The position numbers were made by a program, and so were the translations under genes. This document shows positions 33,401 through 44,742 of a stretch of DNA of 64,000 nt, in pieces. The notes beneath the pieces are model-generated. The model saw nothing but the letters and a program-made list of their open reading frames with translations. It was not told the origin of the DNA and did no database searches. Origin of the DNA: Microthyrium microscopicum (taxonomy: Eukaryota > Ascomycota > Dothideomycetes > Microthyriales > Microthyriaceae); the NCBI GenBank assembly GCA_010405405.1, contig MU004247.1, positions 74,501 through 138,500 of the forward strand, in the 5' to 3' direction. Each line of letters starts with the position of its first letter. The stretch's first letter is position 1.

Positions 33401-34798
33401 CGCTTTAGCCTGGATCAAAGATGGCCAACCTCAACGAGATGAGCGTGAAGAAAAATACAACGATCGTATCAATTGTTACCAGCAGATCTGGCGTATCATT
33501 GAAGCAGCTGATGCGATTCCCGTGCCTGCTGCCAATGACACACTCACAGGTATCAACATGCGGCGAAAAGAAGAAGTATATAACGTCATCGATCTATCCA
33601 CAGACGAAGTATTTCAAAACTGCCTCTACGACTGGTATCTGTCCAAGAATTGGTCGCATCGACTGCTGGATCTCAAATCGCCGTTTGTTGTTGCGTACTT
33701 GAAGCGAAAGTTCGAGCACGACTCAAATGCAGCGGAACTGCTATGGAAATACTATGTTCATCATCATGAGTATTTCGAGGCGGCCAAGATTCAGCTTCAG
33801 CTTGCGAAGAGCGGCTTCGCTATCGATCTGCAAACTCGGATTGAATATCTAAGCAGAGCTAAAGCAAATGCTTCCACGCGAATGTCAACATTCGGACGAG
33901 TAAATAGCTCAAAACAAGAGGTCATTCGTGAAATCACCGATCAGCTTGATTGTGCAAGCGTTCAACTAGACGCCTTCCGTAAGCTCGAAGAAGATACTCG
34001 CTTAGTGGAACCAAATCGAAGCAAGGTTCTCAAACAACTTAACGGTCCAGTCATGTCACTAGACGAAGTAAGTCTTTTACAATCTCCAAGAATCCTCCAG
34101 CAACTAACCATGTCCAGCTCTACAACAGCTATGTATCACTCGCCGGATACTTTGACCTCGCCCTCATCATCTTCCAACTCAGCGACTACCGCAACACCGC
34201 CGAAATAACCTCCACCTGGCTCAATATGATCAACGACGTACACCAAGCAGCACTGAACGAGAAGACTGTGGAGCCATACATAAAAGTGCAAGAATGTGTT
34301 CGTCGACTCGGTATTCGCGTGCACTGCTCCGAAATCGTCTTCCAACCCCGTAAGATTTTTCCCCATTCCCACTTACCCTCCTTGACTAACGCACGTTCAC
34401 CAGATACCGTCCTCCAAATCCTAATAGACTACAACCAAGGCCCCGAAGGCCGCCACTCAGTAGACTCCCAAATGAACGGCCCACGCACTTGGCCCGTCGA
34501 ACTGCTCCTCGAACTCGGCATTCCCATCGACACCATCCTCATCGCCCTCGAAGCCCTCCTCTTTGACGACACATCCTCTTCGCCACAAAAACGCCGCACC
34601 ATCGCTGATCTAGTCTGCTACGTATCCAACAAATGGCTCGTCGAAAGCGAAGCATCCGGCACGCCAGTGGGCGGCGAGGAGGCGTTGGAAGTCGTTGCTG
34701 GGGTTATGGAGGGCGTGTTGGAGAGTGGTGTGATGGGGCAGGCCGGTGGATTGGGGGCGGCGAGGGAGGTTTTGGAGAGGGTTAGATATTTAAGGTGA
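30461..34798 (+). CDS. NUP170: nucleoporin Nup155/Nup170 family
   Basis: Five exons: 30461-30761, 30811-33300, 33349-34067, 34118-34349 and 34404-34798. The introns are 48-54 bp and all phases agree, giving 1378 residues, the usual size for this scaffold nucleoporin. A Pro/Thr-rich N-terminal tail (about 1-95) is followed by a beta-propeller-type domain (with PERIFEQVNNAHMSTKLGIFSQLHHAWVTVDSVLYLWDY, and GCKNSSDLFEISYQ further on) and a long alpha-helical solenoid to the C-terminus. These proteins form part of the inner ring of the nuclear pore and contact the membrane and linker nucleoporins. It converges on the gene at 35150. No damage seen. Confidence 0.93.
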
Positions 34799-35149
34799 AA
34801 AGAGGTGTTGGATGAGCCACTGGAAGGGTGGTTTGTACTGTAGATTGCATAGCAGACGGGGATGAGGATGAGGATAATAAGAGCGTTGCTATTGTGTTAT
34901 TACTACGTTATGGGTCCACTGATGTGATAATTTTGCATGATCTCTTGATTCATCATGCTATTTATGCTGGAATCGTGGGGGAACGGCTTTGTCCTGATAA
35001 CCACTACTCCTCGTGTCATCGTCCAAGAATCCAGGCCACTTGCTCATACTTCCGACTCAGCAAGTATCATACATCCCATCGCCATCACCCTACCGACACA
35101 TCATCCTCACTCACAGCTCCACCACCTTCCTCATCCACATCCGTAATAC
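34799..35149. other. intergenic between convergent genes
   Basis: 351 bp between the stop of the nucleoporin gene and the stop of the minus-strand gene. Overlapping ORFs here are low-complexity and unsupported. Confidence 0.5.
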
Positions 35150-36907
35150 CTACCTCCACGGACTACTCGCATTACTAAAATCAACCGTCTCGTAATCCAT
35201 CTCCCACTCATCTACAGCCGCAAACTTATCACGCATCTTCGCCATTGACTGTGCGCGGTCTGCATCCTCCACTATCGTACTTTCATCCTGCACCACTGTA
35301 CTCTCGTCTTGGTCTGGGCCGAACGTGTCATCGGCGTCGGAAGGTGCGTTCTCCTTGTCTTCGCGAGGACGGCCGTATTTGCGGAGAGGAGTTTTGCCTT
35401 TACTCGTTGTATCCTTGGCTTTAACACTTTTACCCGCGGTGTCTTTAGTCGCTGCACTCTTGGCGCGTGGCTGCGGCACAGTACGTTTAGCCACCAACGG
35501 CGCACGCACAGGGACCTTTCGACGTGTTCCACGACGGACTGGCGTGGGTTCGTCGGGGACGGACGTGTCGGAGCCAGCATCGCTGGCGGGTGGATCGGAG
35601 AGGATGGTGGTGTCAGAGTTGAGGTCGTAGACTGTATCTTTGGCGTTGCGGGGAAGATGGCGTGGGCGACGAGTCCGTGGGAGGAGAGAGGTTAGTTCTA
35701 GGGTGGAGATGTTGACGGCATGGGGGGTGGCGTTGTGATCCTCACTACTAGGAGACGAAGGTGGTGTGGAGAGGAGGGAGCTGCTTGGGATTGCGAGGAG
35801 GGCGGATTCGTTAGGGAGGGCGGTGGTTGGGGAGTCGATGGAGGACTGAGAGGGTTCTACTTCATCAATTGGTTGTGGGGCCGAATCAGCGATTACGGAT
35901 ATTGATGAGTGTGCCTGGCCGGCTCCTGGTAGATCTGATTCTGATGAAGGTTCCTGTGGCATCGCTAATGGAGAAGGCGAGCGGACAACCTGTACTCCAG
36001 TATCTCCGAACTTGCGCTTTCGAGATCCAGAGCTTAGGACTTTCTCCGGGAATCGAGGCACTATGGTTGAATAATGCATAGGAGTGCTTTCATCATCCGG
36101 TTTGAAGTCTCCCAGTCCGAAATCTGTATCATCCAGATTCAACTCATCATCGAATTCATCTCCTAGATCTATCTCACTGGCCTCTACCATTTGTCGAATG
36201 ATACTGCCCTGTCGTTTCCGTCTCTTGAATTTTCCGAGTGCCAATATAGAAGACTCTCGTGCTGGCGTACCCAGTGCTCTTAGTGCTGACGCCGGTTGGA
36301 GAACGCTCGTTCGACGAGACACAGCAATGGCGCTCTGCTGTTCCTGGACTTGTTTCGCGACTCGGGTTCGAGATGCCTTGCCTCCGGGACTAACATCGAA
36401 TAGGTCAGACAGATAATTGTTGTTCTCTTTGTCCGCATCATTCTCTCGCAGATTCGGCTCTGGCTCAGTAGCAGCCACAATTTCCTGAGTGACTTGAACT
36501 GTTTCTGTTGCCACAACTGATATCGCATCTCTAGGCGCAGGAGAAGAAGTCGCATAGATCTGCGACCGCCCCACTCGAGTCCTATAATACTGCGCAGCCG
36601 CCGGTTTCGTAAATTCAGCTGGTGGTTTACTCGCTGGTACATCCGTCACTCCATCTTTCGGGCCTTCCTTCCGTGGAATAAACTGCACTGGCGCGTGGCC
36701 TTCCGGTAAAGCTCCAGTCATAACATATTCGTTCTCATCCTGAGCTTCGGATCCCTGTGAAGTTTTGCGCGTCGTTCTGCTGGATTTGCGCGTATTTGCG
36801 ACAGTGGCGGGTTGAGTGGTTGTTTTGGTGCTGGTAATACTCTTTTTCTCAGTGACGCGTTCTGTCGGTTGGGAAGAGCCGACTTTTGTGCGCTTAGGGC
36901 GCGGCAT
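35150..36907 (-). CDS. low-complexity, probably nuclear protein
   Basis: Single exon, 585 residues. Family not recognised. The N-terminus is basic and Ser/Thr-rich (MPRPKRTKVGSS, then NTRKSSRTTRKTS). A compact segment at about 205-240 (ALGTPARESSILALGKFKRR, then KRQGSIIRQ) looks conserved and helix-forming, followed at once by a very acidic stretch (EIDLGDEFDDELNLDDTDFG). The second half alternates Ser/Pro-rich sequence with basic patches (RGTRRKVPVR; RKYGRPRED, an AT-hook-like core) and ends with a short ordered-looking block (MAKMRDKFAAVDEWEMDYETVDF). Nuclear location and chromatin or kinetochore association are inference from composition only. Confidence 0.75.
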   Translation of the reverse strand: MPRPKRTKVGSSQPTERVTEKKSITSTKTTTQPATVANTRKSSRTTRKTSQGSEAQDENEYVMTGALPEGHAPVQFIPRKEGPKDGVTDVPASKPPAEFTKPAAAQYYRTRVGRSQIYATSSPAPRDAISVVATETVQVTQEIVAATEPEPNLRENDADKENNNYLSDLFDVSPGGKASRTRVAKQVQEQQSAIAVSRRTSVLQPASALRALGTPARESSILALGKFKRRKRQGSIIRQMVEASEIDLGDEFDDELNLDDTDFGLGDFKPDDESTPMHYSTIVPRFPEKVLSSGSRKRKFGDTGVQVVRSPSPLAMPQEPSSESDLPGAGQAHSSISVIADSAPQPIDEVEPSQSSIDSPTTALPNESALLAIPSSSLLSTPPSSPSSEDHNATPHAVNISTLELTSLLPRTRRPRHLPRNAKDTVYDLNSDTTILSDPPASDAGSDTSVPDEPTPVRRGTRRKVPVRAPLVAKRTVPQPRAKSAATKDTAGKSVKAKDTTSKGKTPLRKYGRPREDKENAPSDADDTFGPDQDESTVVQDESTIVEDADRAQSMAKMRDKFAAVDEWEMDYETVDFSNASSPWR

Positions 36908-37474
36908 ATTAGCGTCGCAATTGTTTACTTGGAGTCGATAGGACCAGGGAGGATTTGTAGGCTATGAAATCTGATATCGTGGTGTTAATTCAATGTTGTG
37001 GTTGTTATGGAAAGGTCAAGGCGCGTGCTTTCCTTGTGTGGCTCAACATTTTCAGACGCGATCCTGGTAGGTGCACTAGTCTGTATTCGGCACCAATGCC
37101 ACGTGATTATGCTTATTCAGCTTCCTTATTCAGCTTCGAATCCAAAGTTTGGTGTGGCGACATCCGGAGTCCGGAGCCGCTGTGGATATCAGCAAATCTG
37201 GGGAACTCAAGGACCCTCTGTGCATGAAACTAGACCCCACTGCCGCAGCATCTCACGATAGAGCACTGATAGCTAGGAATAATCGCTCAATTAATTCGCC
37301 AATGCCTAGCCGAGTCTAAGATATATACGTAGCTCTAACCGCCCTTACCAAAAGACATACAGAACCCAACCCATTGCACGCCATGTCCAAATGCTCCCAT
37401 TCCCATGTCCAATCCATAGCATGCATTTTCCCTTCCATAAATCATCGCATCAAACATCACTCTAGCATCAACGC
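36908..37474. other. intergenic, no gene seen
   Basis: About 570 bp between two minus-strand genes. Two overlapping 87-codon plus ORFs (36964-37261) look like chance frames. Confidence 0.5.
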
Positions 37475-37828
37475 TTAAAGAAGATGTTCGCCCTTGACTT
37501 CCCGCTCGCCATCCGGAGAAAGCATGACGATGCCTGCGGTGGCAACGCTGCCTGCGAGCAGAGTGTATACGACACCAGCCCTGAACCCTTCGACACTAGC
37601 TTGTTGGGCAACGGCAGAGTGAGCGCGTTCAGCGACGGTGCGGACTGCTTCGCGTGCTTCGCTGACTGGGAAGGAGGCGGATTCAGCGGCTGAGTTTCGC
37701 ATGGCAGGTATGGTAGAGAAGGAGCGAGTGGTCTGGACAAGATGTGGTTAGTTTGTGTCTTTTGATGATTCGAGGGAGGAGGGACGTACAAGAGGAAGGC
37801 GGCGGGCGGCGACGCGGAATGCACTCAT
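37475..37828 (-). CDS. small mitochondrial-type single-TM protein
   Basis: Two exons: 37828-37790 and 37732-37475, intron 57 bp with GTACGT donor, CTAAC branch and CAG acceptor, phase 0; 98 residues. The joined N-terminus, MSAFRVAARRLPL then TTRSFSTIPAM, is a typical mitochondrial presequence (Arg-rich, no acidic residues, RSFST cleavage context). An amphipathic Ala/Glu helix follows (about 30-58), then one hydrophobic span (AGVVYTLLAGSVATAGIVML) and a short charged tail. Probably a small inner-membrane protein. Family not recognised. Confidence 0.75.
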
Positions 37829-38315
37829 TTTGAATGATTTAGTTGTTGTTTGGATTGTTTAATGTTTGAGGGATGTGGTGTTTATTTCACGGATTGAGGG
37901 AGGGCGTGAGAGATGCGATGTATTGTGGATGTAGGATGATGGTATGGTTGAGCGATGGTGAAAGTAGAAAAGTGAGTGAAAAGGACAGAAGATGAGGTGA
38001 AAGAACAGAAGGTTTAAAAACAGCGCAAACCGAGGCCAAGTAGTAACCAACCACACGATAGAAACATCAGGAACACATCAGGGGCAAGCCCAAAACCCTG
38101 GCTCCTCCTTTCTAAGATCCGGGGCGGTGTGAGGCTCATGCTTTGGGCTTGTTAAAATGTCACTGTATTAGGTTCTTTCCGTGGTCTTCAAGCACCTGGA
38201 AATAAAATATATCGGGTGCATTGTAGACGCTCCTGACATATCCACTCTCATCCGGTCCGATCTGAGTCTCGAACGAAAGATCGTCAGGTCTATTTCCATA
38301 ACTACAGCTCGTTTG
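37829..38315. other. host flank left of the hAT insertion
   Basis: About 490 bp of normal-composition DNA with no gene seen. It ends at the left copy of the 8 bp target duplication (38316-38323). Composition changes within the first few hundred bases of the element. Confidence 0.6.
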
Positions 38316-38323
38316 GTGGCGAC

Positions 38324-38344
38324 CAGTGTTGGCATCTGACTCAC
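38324..38344 (+). repeat. left terminal inverted repeat of hAT
   Basis: Matches the reverse complement of 62079-62099 at 20 of 21 positions; the single difference is a T/C transition. Just inside it lie several short GACTCGG / ACTTAACT-type motifs that resemble RIP-mutated versions of the palindromic motifs at the right end. Confidence 0.95.
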
Positions 38345-39599
38345 TTAACTCTGACTCGGACTTAACTTAGGCCCAATTGGGTAATTATTACGACTAACTT
38401 AACTAACTTAACTAATAGAAACTCTAGGATTTAGACTTAATTTAGACTAGTACTATATTTTAAAAGACTAACTTAACTTAAACTTAAGTTACTTAATAAG
38501 TTACTTAAGTCTAAGTCGCACTAATTCTTAAAATAGAATATACTAGCCTAATTAAGTTAAAAGCTATACTATTTAACTTAGCTAGATCTATAGAATTTAG
38601 ATCTATTTTTTATTTTTTAATATTATATCTTTATCTAGAGCTATACTAGTTTAAAGATTAGAAGTATTTTATTCTTTAATAATTATATATAAAATATTAC
38701 CTAATAGACTAAATTATAGTTAGATTTACCTAATATTTTATATTTAGTATATTTATATTTATAATAATAGGGAAAAAAATAAATTAGACTTAAATATTAT
38801 AATTATTACTTCTAATAGTAATATAATAGAATTAAGAACAATAATTAAATAGAGAAAATACTTAAAGATAAAATAAAATAAATATATTTTATAAAAATAA
38901 TAAATATTAAGATTTATTACTAAAGTTATATATATTTTAATTTATTAGAGTCTTAGGAATCTAAATATACTATTAGTTTTTAAGAAACTCTAGTATATAT
39001 TTATTTATTATCTAATTACTAATTTTAATTATTTTTATAAAAAGTAATATTTACTTAATATAGCTTAAATACTTCTATATCTTAACAATATATAGAGAAA
39101 ACTATATTATTAAATAGAGAAAAATTACCTCTATAGAATAGCTTAATTAGACTTTCTTATTTAGGCCTAGTTACGTTTTAAAATAAATAGAACCAAGTAT
39201 AATAATATATTTTATATTTAGAGTATAAATATTAAATAAGACTATTTTTAGTAGTTATAGTATAGAATATAGTTATTATAATATACTTTATAGTTTTTAG
39301 GATATATTAGTTTTTATTTAAATATATAAGTTATTTATTATTTTATTAAAAATAAATAAAATTAAAAAACTTATATATTCTTATTTACTAAGTATTTATA
39401 TACTATTATATTACTATTTATATACTTTTTATATCTAAATTTTTAAAGAAATATAATACTACTATTACTAATTCTTATATACTTACTCTTTAATTACTTA
39501 TTCTACTTACTAATAACTTTACTTTTTTATTAAATTCTTTTATTTTAACTCCTTTTTTTTATTTATTTCTAACTAAAATATAACTATAACTCTATAACG

Positions 39600-41906
39600 C
39601 CTAAACATTATAACTAGCTACTTAGTATCTACTATTTCTTACTCTTTTGCCTTCTCTAGCTTATATATATCTACTATTCCTTATATTTTTATTTAAATAA
39701 TCTTTTTAGCCATTTTAGCTACTAATTTATTTCTATCTTTAGTAATAATATCTCCTCTAATCCTAAAGGTACTCTTAATAGCTCTAGAAGTAGAAGGTAT
39801 TATTAAATACTTTTTAGCTAGATAAAATAAAACAAGATAAACTATTTATTTTTCTATCTAGTATTTAATAGGAAGTATTTTAGAACTTAGACGTATTTCT
39901 TCTAAATAACAAATATATTTAGGCTAACTAATAGCTTCATTAGTACTTTTAGAAGGCTTAATATAAAATAGATTATTATCGTTATCTTCTTTAGGATCTA
40001 GAGAACTTATATCCTAATTAATAAAAGTTTTAGGAAATAGCTTTTTAGTAGTAGTATTATATTTTTCTTTAAAAAGAATAGTAACGTTATTTAAAATCTA
40101 ACTATAATAATAATAAAAGGCATTAAAAGAGTTCTTAAAATATAAAAGCTTATATCTAGGATCTAGTACTAGAGCTAAAATATAAGGTTTTAATTATAAA
40201 ACCTTTTCAAAACTAGAAATCCTTTTAGGAAAGTATTTATCTAGCTTTTTAATACTATATTCTATAGCTTTTATAAAGTATTTACGATTAAGATAATTAG
40301 TATCTAATATAGTATTAATAAATATTTAAAATACTAGTCTTTTAGCTTCTAAGCCTCTAAAAAGATTATAAATATATAAAAGAGCTATATTTATAGTAGT
40401 ATAAATTTAGCTTTATAATTAAACTATAGGAATAATAAATAACTCTAGTATATCCCTTAAATTCTTTAGCGCTATTTAATCCTATAAAGATAAAGTAAAC
40501 TTCTTTTTAAACTTCTTATCTTTAGTATTTTGAAAGATATATTTAATAGTAATTTTAAGCTTTATTAAGCAATCTAGCATATAATGCGTAGAATTTCATC
40601 TAGTTTTTTGGTCTAGAGGCACCTTAGTAATCTATATCTTTTTATTAATTTCTTCTATTTTAATAGTAAGCTTTTAATAATTATTAAAGTTAGTTTTATA
40701 TTTATAAATATATTTAATAGCTATAACTACTTTTCTAGTTTTACCTAGTATTCCTTTAGATGCTATATTATCTAAAGCTACTTCTATTTAAGAATTTATA
40801 CTTCTAGCATTTAGAATAATATTTATAAATCTAGTTAAACTAACTTCTTTATTATAATTAATTTAAAATTAAGCTAAAATATCTTTTGTAACTAAATTAA
40901 TAATATATGTAGTATAATAAATATTATAGAAGTCTATAGTAATTCCTACTAGTTCTTTTTCGTATTATAGCTATTTAATAAGTATCTTATTATTTAATAC
41001 ATTATCTCTAATAAAACTAATAATATTTATAATATCTAAATCAAAAGTTCTAAGAATATTTATAAAAACAGAATAAAGATAAATACTAGTATATCTTTTA
41101 GTTAATTCTTTAAAGCCTAATAGCTTATATTAAATTTTGTAGTCTTAATCTATATAAATAGCAATTACGCCTAATATAGCTATTTAATTATTAGACGTCT
41201 ATGCATCTAAAGTAATTATAATATAATTATTACGTAAAATAACTACTTTAAGATCTTGTTTTAATTTATTTAAAGTAGTATTATAAGTAGAATATAATAA
41301 AGCTCTAAGGTTTTTATAGTTAATATTAGGAGAATACTAATTATAATATTATAGAAGCTCTATAAAAGATTTAGAACTATACATATTAAAAGAAAGATTA
41401 TTTTTAATTAAAAACTTTAAAACTAAATATAAAGTACCTTCTTTACTAAATTCTTAGCTAGTATTAGCTTTAGTACGCTTATATTTAGCTATAGTCTAAG
41501 GTATATTAACTTCTTAGCTATCTAGTCTAGCTTTATATTAAAATATAGTTTCTTTGCCTTTATCTAATTCTACTTTTCTATTAGTAGTAATAGTTTTATA
41601 GTAATTTTTATAATATCTATTTAAATTAGACGTTAAATAACTTTTTAAGGCTTAAATATTAGTAATTTTATTACATAGAGTATATATAGTACGTACTTAT
41701 TTAAGCTTAGTAAGATCTATAGGTAGTAATTCTCTTATAAAAAGCTTATTAGATAAAGTATAAAACTTAGAATTTTTATTTATTAATTTAAATTTTAGAT
41801 TATTATAGCTATTACTAGTAATAGTACTATTGCTATTAGATATATTAGATACGCTATTATTAGGAGCTAAAGAACCTTAACTTTAGTTAAAGCTAGAACC
41901 TAGCAT
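39600..41906 (-). pseudogene. hAT transposase, destroyed by RIP
   Basis: Read on the minus strand from a Met at 41906. The region of the conserved hAT core is visible near 41.2 kb: a hydrophobic strand, then Leu-Asp-Ala, a stop where the Trp of the WTS motif should be (TGG to TAG, a RIP-type change), Thr-Ser, and ILGVIAIYID. Near 39.72-39.82 kb the C-terminal dimerisation region is visible: YLAKKYLIIPSTSRAIKSTF then GDIITKDRNKL, the hATC pattern. Many stops interrupt it, nearly all explained by CpA to TpA or its complement. Length (about 770 codons) fits a full hAT transposase. Confidence 0.85.
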
Positions 41907-42261
41907 ATTACTATCTACTATAATAAAAGATAGAATTTCTATAAAAATAAAAAGCAAAAAAAAGATATACTAGTTTAAAAACCTAGATAAAAAAAACTAA
42001 ATTAGTAAATATTTAGCTAGATATAACTACGTAAAGAATCTAAAATAGCTAGTCTTAAATAGAAAAACTAAATATAGTAGAAAATAAATAAGAAACTTTT
42101 TTTTTAAATTTAAATTCTTTTAGATATTTTTTTAGATATAAGTAAATCTAATAGCAAAATTGCTAGAATAAGAGTAAAATAGATATAAAACAAATAGTTA
42201 AAGTAAATAGAAAAGCTATAAAGCTATAATTGAACTAAAAGCTTAGAAATATACTAGAAAA

Positions 42262-42465
42262 TGTTATAGATCCTCTTCGTTAAGATCTCTTTACAAGATC
42301 TCTAGCATCCCTATTACGTAATGCTAAGGGCTTAGCGCCTAAGGTTTAGCTAGCATAGAGCTTATCTCTTACTAGCCCTAATCCCTCTTCTAGATTCTTT
42401 GTTTTAGTTTTCTTAAATTATATCTATATCTAGATTATACTCCTTATATCTATAGCTTCTTAATA
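42262..42465 (+). repeat. 5' LTR of outer chromovirus
   Basis: 204 bp, paired with 58183-58386. It starts with TG and its right-hand partner ends with TA, where the ancestral CA has apparently mutated. The two copies differ essentially by transitions. Confidence 0.93.
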
Positions 42466-44474
42466 TAAAACTAAGACCGCTCTAATATTTAAAACCTTTT
42501 TTTTAAAACGCGCCTACTAATATTATAAGATTTAATAATTTACGCGTCTAAAATCTACTATTCTATATAAAAATAGGTCTTTAGATTTATAAGAATAATA
42601 ACTTTACTAGCGTAGAGATTTATATATAAGGACTAAATAGCTCCGTTAGTATAGACTAATTAGTAATTAAGAAGAAGATCTTAGCGTCTTCTACTTTATA
42701 TCTACTAGACCTATAGTAATAGCTTCGTCTTATATCTATATTTTCTTCTATATACCTAAATTAATAGTAATAAACCTAAATTAAGAATTACTTTTAAATA
42801 AAATGCCTAAACCCTATTCTAAACTTACTACTCTAATAAAGTAAATCGTTTAGAAGACCTTAGCTAAACCTTATGCATTAGTGCTATCTACTTATTATTA
42901 TATAATACTAATCCTACGAACTATATTTAGTAAACTAATTAGTAGTCCTTAGTTAGAGATGCGCTTATAATCTAAAATTTAATAGCTCTAAGAGACTTAG
43001 TTTACTATATAGTAGTTAAATACTAATAACCTTAATAGTAATAATAATATACCTATACTACTTTGTAGCTATAGCTAGCGCTATTTCTCTATTTACTCCT
43101 ACTATTTTTCTTTAGCCTAAGCCCTAATCCTATTAAATATTATTAAATAACCTAAAGGTAGCGCTTAGAGTATATCTAAAAAGGATAAAGGTAAGAAAGT
43201 AGTACGTTATAACGTATAACTATATCTACTAGACTAAGATTAGATTAATTAAATCGCCCTTAAAGGTTAATACCTATAGTACTTTGTAATATACGTTAGC
43301 ATTACTCTATAAGATTAAACTCGTATTATCTTTATGTACCTTATATAAGACTAAGTAGTATTCTAAGTATAAGAGTCTCTAAACCTAGAAGGAAAAATTA
43401 GACCTATACTTATTAACTTTATTATACTCTACTATATTTAAGGCGAAGTAGAGCTAGAAGTTATTAAGGATAGAATAGGCTTTACTTATAGTATTAGCTT
43501 TTACGCTAATACTTAGTTTAAATAATTCTATAACTACGTTAAATTTACTTAAGCTATAAGTATTATTTTTAAAGCTATATATATTAACTTAGTAAATCTA
43601 TTAAAAGAATACTAGTATAATAAAGATAGTATATTAGACTTCTTTACTATATATAACGACGCTATAGTATAAAATTTTTTCCTATAGTAACGTATTTATA
43701 CCCTAAAAAGTAAAGCTGCCTAAATTATAAGTAAGGCTTATTAGTTAATTAAGTAATAACTATACCTTAAGGAATAAGATATAATTAACTACTATGAGGT
43801 AACTAGAGCTATAGATACTATTAAGCGTCTATATAACTCTTATACTAAAAAGCGTAATTAGATTATACTTCTAGAAGGAAAAATCTAAGATCTTAAAGAT
43901 TAACTAAGCAACTTAGCTTATAAGACTAAAGAACTAGCGTACTAAATAGACTCTAATAAGGAAGATACTATGCTACCTCCTTAGAGCTATTTATACCTAA
44001 ATCTTTGTCTTAATACTAAGAGCACTATACCTACCTTAAAAGCGTTAGTAAGCTTTAAGACTAACTTTGTATAAGAGTAGTAAAATCTTAGTACTTATAA
44101 TAGTAAAAAGTAAGACTTATATTCTTAATAGAAGCTTAAAGTTAAAGACTATCTCTACTACAAAGTATATACCTTTTCTACTAAGCTATTTTAAGCTATT
44201 TAGGTTCGTAGTAAATATAAAGACTTTATTCTTAGCTTCGTTATTAATTATGCTTAATATAACGTACTTAATCTATATACTTCTATAGTAGAGTTTTAGG
44301 ATAATCTTAACTACTATTTTAAAGGTACTAATAAGTATAAAGCTACTTTTCTTTAGTTATAGAATTCATCTAATAAGATAAAGAAGACTAACGACTTAAA
44401 CTCTTACTTAGTTAAGTTTGCTAGCAAAACTAATAGAGCTTACTTATCTAATATTAATAAACTAACTTATATAC

Positions 44475-44742
44475 TATTAGAAATAGGTTGTTCTAAGTAG
44501 GTAAAGACTATAATTATTATGGTTTAAGTAGATACGTAAAAATAAAGATAAGAGTAATTACTAGAAAGTTACTTAAACTCTTATAATCCCTTTTCTTTAT
44601 TACTTAGAGCTATAAGGACTTTATTAAGCTATTTATATTTATAATAAATCGTTATTAGTTAATCTAACTAATAATACTTTATTCTATATAGATATATTTT
44701 ATTAATAGTTATCTTAAACTAGAGGTATCCTAATTTCTAATA
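44475..44742 (-). repeat. left LTR of inner chromovirus
   Basis: 268 bp; pairs with 52986-53253. The outermost bases form a short inverted pair (TATTAGAAAT at one end, TTTCTAATA at the other), consistent with mutated TG...CA LTR ends. Confidence 0.93.

Noticed and set aside
44067-44288. 73-codon open frame inside the AT-rich block
   Set aside because: It is the only sizeable ORF in 24 kb of RIP-mutated sequence, lies within the outer chromovirus fossil and is Ile/Lys/Leu-biased as random AT-rich DNA would be.
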